The position numbers were made by a program, and so were the translations under genes. Shown in pieces: positions 6,998 to 11,709 of a stretch of 11,709 nt of DNA. Numbering within the stretch: the first letter of the stretch is position 1; each line of letters opens with the position of its first letter. This DNA comes from Amoebophilaceae bacterium (GTDB taxonomy: Bacteria > Bacteroidota > Bacteroidia > Cytophagales > Amoebophilaceae). Below the pieces are notes generated by a model. It did no database searches and was not told where the DNA came from. It saw only the letters and a list, made by a program, of their open reading frames with translations. Location of the stretch: contig JALOLY010000032.1 in the NCBI GenBank assembly GCA_025455725.1, positions 1 through 11,709 of the forward strand, read 5' to 3'.

Positions 6998-7046
6998 TAT
7001 GGGCTTCCTTACTTGACTGAGGAGTACGTATTCCACGTAAACCTAT

Positions 7047-8426
7047 CTAACGAAACAGAGTAGTAAGTATCTCGTCTATCCTAGTCATAGGTTGAATATC
7101 AATCTTGAAGCCTTGCCCAGATAAGCTCTTCTGGTTGTGTTGGGAAATAAAAATTACTTTAAACCCCAGTTTGGCTGCTTCGGCAATGCGTTGCTCAACC
7201 CGATTAACACCTCTGATTTCCCCACCCAACCCCACTTCTGCGGCAAAGCAGTAGTGCTGGGGGAGAGCTTGGTCTTGCAAGGAAGACGCCAACGCAACGC
7301 ACGCAGCCAGATCCAAAGCAGGGTCTTCTACGCTAAGCCCACCTGCTATGTTCAAGAACACATCTTGAGCACCTAGGCGCAAACCTACTCTCTTTTCTAG
7401 CACAGCTAGCAGCATATTCAAACGCTTGGTGTCAAAACCTGTGGTACTACGTTGTGCAGTGCCATAGGTAGCAGGGCTGACCAACGCTTGTAGCTCGATG
7501 AGCAATGAGCGGTTTCCTTCTAAAGAAGCACCAATGGCCATACCACTGAGACCTTGCTCCCGCTGTGCAATAAGTAGCTCAGAGGGATTAGTAACTTCGC
7601 GCAAACCATTTTGACACATTTCATAGATGCCAAGCTCTGCAGTGGCACCGAAACGATTTTTGGTCGTCCTCACAATGCGGTAAGCTAAGTGGCGGTCTCC
7701 TTCAAATTGCAAGACGGTATCTACCATGTGCTCCAAGACCTTAGGCCCTGCCAAATTGCCTTCTTTGGTGATGTGTCCAATGAGGAAAACAGGGGTACCG
7801 GTAGACTTGGCGTAGCGCAGAAGTGAAGCAGTACAATCTCTCACTTGTACCACACTGCCTGCAGCGGCTTCGATGTGCTGTGCATGAAGTGTTTGGATAG
7901 AGTCAATAATGAGCAGAGAGGGTTGGAGCTGGCTTATCTGTTGAAAGATGCTTTGTAAAGAAGTTTCGTTCAGCACATAGCAGCCTTCTGACCGATATCC
8001 CATCCGTACTGCACGCATTTTAATTTGTGCTTCACTCTCTTCTCCTGAAACATACAGTACCCTTTCCAATGGAATTGTTAGGGCAATTTGCAGCAGCAGG
8101 GTAGACTTGCCAATGCCCGGTTCACCTCCAATAAGTACCAAAGATCCTGGTACAATGCCCCCACCCAATACACGACTAAACTCTTTGTCTGGACACAGGA
8201 CCCTGCTCTCAGCTTGATATATGACATCCTGTAGCAGTTTAGGCTTGTTAGAAGTAGCAGCCCGCACCACCCCTGCAGCATACCAGGGCGCAGCTTGCAG
8301 CTGCCTGGAAGGCACCGACTCTCCAAGAATGGTATTCCATTGCTGACAGGCAGAACATCTTCCTTGCCACTTGGGATACTGTGCACCACAATGCTGACAG
8401 CGAAAGGTAAACTTTATTTTTTCCAA
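7047..8426 (-). CDS. radA: DNA repair protein RadA (Sms)
   Basis: RadA is a RecA-related ATPase that promotes branch migration and processing of recombination intermediates. The 459 residues show the complete three-part layout. First is a four-cysteine zinc finger (Cys10, Cys13, Cys24, Cys27) within FRCQHCG...GRCSACQQWN. Next is a RecA-like core with Walker A GEPGIGKS (101-108), Walker B LLIID (171-175) and the RadA-specific KNRFG (256-260). Last is a Lon-protease-like C-terminal domain with FLNIAGGLSVEDPALDLA (357-374), which in RadA is structural rather than proteolytic. ATG at 8424-8426 lies 5 bases after the recX stop codon, so radA is the last gene of the lnt-recX-radA unit. The space to the convergent lipB (6998-7046) holds only a weak 5-base hairpin (7025-7039) without a T-run, so the terminator is not resolved. 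Confidence 0.96.
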   Translation of the reverse strand: MEKIKFTFRCQHCGAQYPKWQGRCSACQQWNTILGESVPSRQLQAAPWYAAGVVRAATSNKPKLLQDVIYQAESRVLCPDKEFSRVLGGGIVPGSLVLIGGEPGIGKSTLLLQIALTIPLERVLYVSGEESEAQIKMRAVRMGYRSEGCYVLNETSLQSIFQQISQLQPSLLIIDSIQTLHAQHIEAAAGSVVQVRDCTASLLRYAKSTGTPVFLIGHITKEGNLAGPKVLEHMVDTVLQFEGDRHLAYRIVRTTKNRFGATAELGIYEMCQNGLREVTNPSELLIAQREQGLSGMAIGASLEGNRSLLIELQALVSPATYGTAQRSTTGFDTKRLNMLLAVLEKRVGLRLGAQDVFLNIAGGLSVEDPALDLAACVALASSLQDQALPQHYCFAAEVGLGGEIRGVNRVEQRIAEAAKLGFKVIFISQHNQKSLSGQGFKIDIQPMTRIDEILTTLFR

Positions 8427-8431
8427 CGGCG

Positions 8432-8899
8432 TTATGGTACGATAATTTCTTGGACTGTTTGTAGTACTAAATCAAACTCATAGCCTTTTTGAAACAGATA
8501 ATTCATCAGCTTCCGCTTCGCTTCTGTAGGAGTTACCTCAACAAGCGATGCACTTCTACGTTCGGCTACATCACGTAGACTCTGTATGTAATCAGCGTCC
8601 TCTATCATAGCAAGTCCTTGCCTTACTAGCACTTGGTCCAAGCCCTTGCTAGTAAGGACTGCTGCCAGTTTTTCTTTGCCCCACTTTTTACCTAAAAACT
8701 TTCCCCTGATGAATGCTGCTATATAACGCCCTTCATCAAGAAACCGATCTTCTTTCAGTGCCTGAATGATAGGTGCTTCATTCTGGCCCTCTACTCCCCA
8801 CCCACGAAGCTTCTCTTGCACCTCTTTTACTGTGCGCTCCTGGTAACTACAGTAGCGCATAGCTTTTTGATAGACAGCATCTGACTTATCTAGAGCCAT
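8432..8899 (-). CDS. recX: Regulatory protein RecX
   Basis: RecX binds RecA filaments and limits their growth and activity. The protein is a chain of three-helix repeats, seen here as RYCSYQERTVKEVQEKLRGW, then FLDEGRYIAAFIRGKFLGKK followed by WGKEKLAAVLTSKGL, and finally KRKLMNYLFQKGYEFDLVLQ. The frame is open further upstream, with ATGs at 8974 and 8923, but those extra residues have no family resemblance and would overlap lnt by 89 or 38 bases. I chose ATG 8897-8899 (MALDKSDAVY), which gives 155 residues, the usual size, and a 14-base overlap with the end of lnt. The tight spacing on both sides (14-base overlap with lnt, 5-base gap to radA) indicates one transcript and translational coupling. 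RecX and RadA both act on RecA-made structures, so joint expression makes sense. Family assignment is good; the start is less certain. Confidence 0.88.
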   Translation of the reverse strand: MALDKSDAVYQKAMRYCSYQERTVKEVQEKLRGWGVEGQNEAPIIQALKEDRFLDEGRYIAAFIRGKFLGKKWGKEKLAAVLTSKGLDQVLVRQGLAMIEDADYIQSLRDVAERRSASLVEVTPTEAKRKLMNYLFQKGYEFDLVLQTVQEIIVP

Positions 8900-10583
8900 G
8901 CTTGTTTTTGGTGTTGTAAACATTACACCCTTCCTCGCTGGTATATCTGGCGAGTACTTTACTGAGTATTGCACCTATGATCAAAACTAAAGAGGTCCAA
9001 AGCATCGTGCTAGCTATGTAGTTATTGTGCTGAACGTAAAAGGTAAGCGCTGAATTTGCTCGCAATGTATACCTCATGGCAGCTTGGTCCTGATAATGAG
9101 CAGCTTGTAAAATGTCTCCCCGCTGGTTGATAAATGCCGATATGCCTTTAAGCGCAGATCTAGCAACACTTCTCCTACTCTCAATAGCCCTTAGTCGGGT
9201 GTAATGAAAATGCTGTTGGTAACCTGGTGTATCTTTCCACCAACCATCAACAGTCATGGAGAAGATTAGGGAAGCGCCCATACGAACAAAATCGGTCAAG
9301 TAATCGCCATAGACAGATTCATAACATATAATCGGGGCAATGCCTGTGCCCCTTTGATTAAAAAATACACTAGGGCGGTCTTGTATGCCCAGCGAGCTGA
9401 GTCTACCGCGCGTGTCAGGTGCTAACCCCTTGGGAACTTCCAGGTTGTAGAGGTACGGCACAAGCTCTACGCCGGGCACAAGTTTAGACTTATGGTAGGT
9501 AGCCAGTGTGCCTTGGTCATCCACAAAAAGTGCAGAATTAAAAATATCGTAGTAACCATATCTATGACTGAATCGTGCAGTTTTTGTAACCTTCTCATTG
9601 CCGTAGCCTACCAGAGAGTTAAGCCCCACCAGCAGAGATAACTGAGGATGCAGTCGCTTAAAATTCACCAACTGATGAATGAGCGAATACTCATTCATCA
9701 GCTGTTCGTCAAATAGGCCGTCGATAGCTACCTCAGGCCAGACCAGGAATTGTGTTTCCTCGGAGAGCTGTATTTCAGAAAGCGCAATAAACCGTGCTAC
9801 TCGCTCCTGTGCAGAAAATGTCGTGCCCATATCCACAAATTCGCCCGTATATGGATTGATATTGGGCTGCATAACAACTACTTCTACTCCTTTTCCTTGT
9901 TCTTCATAATTCCAATACGTGTAGTAACTGATAAGCATAGGGAGCACAATCCAAAAGCCAGCTATGCCCCCAAGCCGCAATTGTGTTGTCGTTTTTTTAC
10001 TAGATAAAAAGTGAAAGAGTAGTAGGTTAGCGACGAGTATCCAAACAGTTCCTCCTAAAGCACCCGTATATGCATACCATTGTACCCACTCAGGCCAGCA
10101 AGCAAGTCCATTGCCAAGATTAAGCCATGGAAAAGAAAGTTCCCATCGAAGATGCATGTATTCCATGCTGACCCAATAAGCGAGTAAGGCGATATAGCCT
10201 ACATTTTTCCCAAGATGCCGGGTGGTAAACTGGAACAGTGGCAGCGGCAAGCTCATGCAAAAAGTATTGCAAAAGAGCATAAATATTGCTCCTGCCATGG
10301 TAGAATACGCTACCCACCAAGTAGTAGTTAAGTTCCACAAGAAGAGAGTCCAGTAGGTGTACTTGTAAAAAGTCCAGTAGGGACGTTGGTATCGATGCTT
10401 TTCAACATGTCTTAGTATGAGTAACAGCGGTACAAAGACTACCAATAAAAGGGGCGCTAAGCGGTTGGGAGGCCAAGAAAGCCAAAAAAATATACCACTC
10501 AGCAGGGATAGTAGAATCGGGTAATGCCGGTGACGCTGAACCATTTTTAACATGCCCCCACTGAAAAATAAAGCTTCAACCAT
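8886..10583 (-). CDS. lnt: Apolipoprotein N-acyltransferase Lnt
   Basis: Lnt adds the third acyl chain to the N-terminal cysteine of lipoproteins, the last maturation step in the inner membrane. The 565-residue sequence has several N-terminal transmembrane helices (about 20-58, 77-143 in segments, 180-222), a periplasmic nitrilase-fold domain (about 232-515) and a final helix (about 525-542). The catalytic triad is visible: Glu284 in FLVWPEVAIDG, the lysine of YHKSKLVPG (Lys365 by family pattern) and Cys420 in PIICYESVYGDYL. The LVPGVELVPY variant of the usual LVPFGE motif is of the kind seen in Bacteroidota. ATG at 10581-10583 is the longest start. ATG 10542-10544 (MVQRHRHYPILL) would place the first helix nearer the N-terminus, as in most relatives, and cannot be excluded. 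lnt heads the lnt-recX-radA unit. An 8-base stem-loop (10600-10621) lies 16 bases upstream of the first ATG. Confidence 0.94.
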   Translation of the reverse strand: MVEALFFSGGMLKMVQRHRHYPILLSLLSGIFFWLSWPPNRLAPLLLVVFVPLLLILRHVEKHRYQRPYWTFYKYTYWTLFLWNLTTTWWVAYSTMAGAIFMLFCNTFCMSLPLPLFQFTTRHLGKNVGYIALLAYWVSMEYMHLRWELSFPWLNLGNGLACWPEWVQWYAYTGALGGTVWILVANLLLFHFLSSKKTTTQLRLGGIAGFWIVLPMLISYYTYWNYEEQGKGVEVVVMQPNINPYTGEFVDMGTTFSAQERVARFIALSEIQLSEETQFLVWPEVAIDGLFDEQLMNEYSLIHQLVNFKRLHPQLSLLVGLNSLVGYGNEKVTKTARFSHRYGYYDIFNSALFVDDQGTLATYHKSKLVPGVELVPYLYNLEVPKGLAPDTRGRLSSLGIQDRPSVFFNQRGTGIAPIICYESVYGDYLTDFVRMGASLIFSMTVDGWWKDTPGYQQHFHYTRLRAIESRRSVARSALKGISAFINQRGDILQAAHYQDQAAMRYTLRANSALTFYVQHNNYIASTMLWTSLVLIIGAILSKVLARYTSEEGCNVYNTKNKHGSR

Positions 10584-10599
10584 GTATGAAAATACTCAA

Positions 10600-10621
10600 C
10601 AAGATTTTTTAGTAAATCTTG
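10600..10621 (-). promoter_or_regulatory. Stem-loop just upstream of lnt
   Basis: CAAGATTT (10600-10607) and AAATCTTG (10614-10621) are perfect inverted arms around a 6-base loop. The structure lies 17-38 bases before the longest lnt start codon, so it is either a leader hairpin or a palindromic binding site at the promoter of the lnt-recX-radA unit. It is too AT-rich, and lacks a T-run, to be a standard terminator of recQ. Confidence 0.35.
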
Positions 10622-10653
10622 CAATAGTCTCAGCGTGGCAAGGATAGCATACA

Positions 10654-10697
10654 TAAAGTGTCTTCACTGGAAGAGTTGTTTTAGAGGGGACACTTTA
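10654..10697. repeat. 9-base inverted repeat
   Basis: TAAAGTGTC at 10654-10662 is repeated in reverse complement, GACACTTTA, at 10689-10697, with 26 bases between. The right arm ends immediately before an ATG at 10698 and also covers the last codons of the minus-strand frame 10681-10836. It could be a loose hairpin ending a lost minus-strand gene, an operator before a lost plus-strand gene, or the end of an old insertion sequence. The sequence alone does not decide. Confidence 0.3.
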
Positions 10698-11108
10698 ATG
10701 CCCACAGCTCGTAGCCCGACTGGTACACCTGTTCGTGTAAATCACTCCCAATTTCGAAGCGCACAAACCCAGGGGAGAACATATTGGTAACTATTTGCTG
10801 CTGAAAACAAGCACCTCTCCGTTCTCTGACTCCCTCCTACGCTAGTCGCCGCCTACGGGCTCACCCGCTTTCAAGCCAAAGAATGTACAATTTCTCAATG
10901 CGCTCAGGAAAAGATTGTCAGCCTATATGACCTATTCCATGTACAACGCAAAATCGAATCCCGTGTCTACCGAACAGTCGCGGCCACCAAGTTTAATGAT
11001 GCTTTGGTAGGTGTCCGCCTACCCGCAGATAAAAAACTAGCAGTCTTATCTAGGTCCTCCCGCTATGCTTTATCTTCCCATGGCAATTACCTCCCTTGTC
11101 GCCATTGA
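10698..11108 (+). pseudogene. Possible decayed plus-strand gene, not identified
   Basis: One plus-strand frame runs from ATG 10698 to TGA 11106-11108 with only two internal stops, TAA at 10788-10790 and TGA at 10827-10829. After the second stop it stays open for 92 codons without an ATG. This last part includes FQAKECTISQCAQEKIVSLY, then FHVQRKIESRVYRTVAATKF and GVRLPADKKLAVLSRSSRYA. I recognise no family. At this GC content an open run of about 90 codons is expected once or twice by chance in the non-coding DNA of a window this size, so the evidence for a real former gene is weak. A competing minus-strand reading overlaps its left part. Confidence 0.2.
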
Positions 11109-11154
11109 GTCAAGCCTACAAGGCTATTAATTAACTGACTATCAGCTCACCTAC

Positions 11155-11709
11155 CTAATTAGCGACTTCAGATAAAAACTTGATCCGCATCAGTCGGAGT
11201 TCCCCTTCTTCAAACATTCCTTTATGAACTGCGCTGGCTCGCTTGATACTGTCGGTTTTTGCCTGCATAAAATAGTCATACAGTACTTTCTGTTGATCTG
11301 CAGACAAGATAGTATCAATGTAATAGCCAATATTCAGTTTGGTGCCAGCGTAACACAACTGTTCCATTTCTTTGAGCAACGCAGCCATACTTAAGGACTT
11401 GGCAGCCGCGATCTCTTGTAAATCTTTCTTTCTATCGATTTGCTGAATGATGTATACCTTGTTCTTCGATCTACTGGCCACAGACTTCACCACAATGTCT
11501 GACGTAGGAACGATGTCGTGCGTTGCTGCATATTCTTGGATAAGTTGCACAAAAAATAACCCAAACTTCTTTGCTTTGTTCATGCTAATGCCATTGATCT
11601 GGGCCAAATCCTCCAAGGTAGTAGGATAGACGAGGGCCATTTCTTCTAGCGAAGCATCTTGAAAGACGGCATAGTCAGGAACAGCCTCCTTTTGGGCTAC
11701 CTCTTCCCT
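11155..11709 (-). CDS. recQ: ATP-dependent DNA helicase RecQ, C-terminal part
   Basis: RecQ is a 3'-5' helicase that resolves recombination and replication intermediates. Only the last 184 codons are present. The frame stays open to the window edge, so the 5' part lies beyond 11709, and the ATG at 11638-11640 is internal, not the start. What is seen is the HRDC domain (PDYAVFQDASLEEMALVYP, then TLEDLAQINGI and MNKAKKFG...FVQLIQEY) followed by the extra C-terminal domain typical of Bacteroidota RecQ. That domain includes SKNKVYIIQQIDRKKDLQEI, ALLKEMEQLCYAGTKLNIGY and a final RLMRIKFLSEVAN. Both agree closely with the expected family tail. The helicase motifs and zinc-binding region cannot be checked here. 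Downstream, 570 bases separate it from lnt on the same strand. With recX, radA and perhaps yraN, it makes this stretch rich in recombination functions. Confidence 0.93.
   Translation of the reverse strand, partial: REEVAQKEAVPDYAVFQDASLEEMALVYPTTLEDLAQINGISMNKAKKFGLFFVQLIQEYAATHDIVPTSDIVVKSVASRSKNKVYIIQQIDRKKDLQEIAAAKSLSMAALLKEMEQLCYAGTKLNIGYYIDTILSADQQKVLYDYFMQAKTDSIKRASAVHKGMFEEGELRLMRIKFLSEVAN

Larger units (their letters stand above)
10584..11154. other. Gene-poor interval between recQ and lnt
   Basis: About 570 bases between two minus-strand genes with no intact gene. It must contain the promoter of the lnt-recX-radA unit unless recQ reads through; I could not identify clear boxes. It holds an 8-base stem-loop close to lnt, a 9-base inverted repeat (10654-10697), a plus-strand frame broken by two stops (10698-11108), and on the minus strand a 51-codon open stretch at 10681-10836 that includes NMFSPGFVRFEIGSDLHEQV and ends within the inverted repeat. 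A small hairpin AGCCT ACA AGGCT (11113-11125) lies 30 bases past the recQ stop codon but lacks a T-run. No RNA gene is recognised. Confidence 0.5.

Noticed and set aside
7025..7039. TACGT ATTCC ACGTA hairpin between lipB and radA as a bidirectional terminator
   Set aside because: The stem is only 5 bases with no T-run on either side, so it does not meet the pattern of an intrinsic terminator.
8900..8974. Longer recX start at 8974 giving 180 residues
   Set aside because: The added residues do not resemble RecX and would overlap lnt by 89 bases; ATG 8899 gives the usual length and a small overlap.
9679..10007. Plus-strand frames of 76 and 85 codons opposite lnt
   Set aside because: They lie antisense to a complete lnt with an intact catalytic triad and have no features of their own.

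Overview
This window reads as a chromosomal segment of a Bacteroidota bacterium, most likely a Cytophagales-type, host-restricted lineage such as the Amoebophilaceae (Amoebophilus/Cardinium relatives). The phylum rests on several features. There is a DUF1599 gene overlapping a DoxX/MauE-like gene of the BT_3928 type. The RecQ C-terminus, Lnt and YraN have Bacteroidota-style motifs. Release factor 1 carries the variant around GGQ that is usual in this phylum. Gene starts lack clear Shine-Dalgarno sequences. The host-restricted part is inference, from an insertion-sequence relic and from intergenic stretches of 570 to 770 bases that look like decayed sequence. GC content, judged by eye on samples at about 46-47 percent, is higher than I would expect for known Cardinium or Amoebophilus, so the genus is left open.

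Layout. 1-303: broken 3' part of an IS5-type transposase with a one-base frameshift. 348-1244 (minus): prmC, the methyltransferase that modifies the GGQ motif of release factors. 1245-2009: non-coding or decayed sequence ending in a candidate promoter. 2010-3639 (plus): a two-gene overlapping unit, DUF1599 plus a DoxX/MauE-like membrane protein. 3659-3859: a doubtful small ORF. 3858-4967 (minus): prfA with its own candidate intrinsic terminator. 4968-5638: another gene-poor stretch. 5639-5995 (minus): yraN. 6278-6997 (plus): lipB, divergent from yraN and convergent with radA. 7047-10583 (minus): a compact lnt-recX-radA cluster. 10584-11154: a gene-poor stretch with two inverted repeats and a doubtful gene relic. 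11155-11709 (minus): the C-terminal part of recQ, whose 5' end lies beyond the window.

Functionally this is mostly housekeeping. PrmC and RF1 form an enzyme-substrate pair for translation termination. RecX, RadA and RecQ are recombination and repair factors. Lnt finishes lipoprotein maturation in the inner membrane. LipB starts lipoylation of dehydrogenase complexes. The DUF1599/DoxX pair is conserved but poorly understood. I found no rRNA, tRNA, CRISPR array, toxin-antitoxin pair, phage module or convincing new system. The less ordinary material is the decayed DNA between the core genes.
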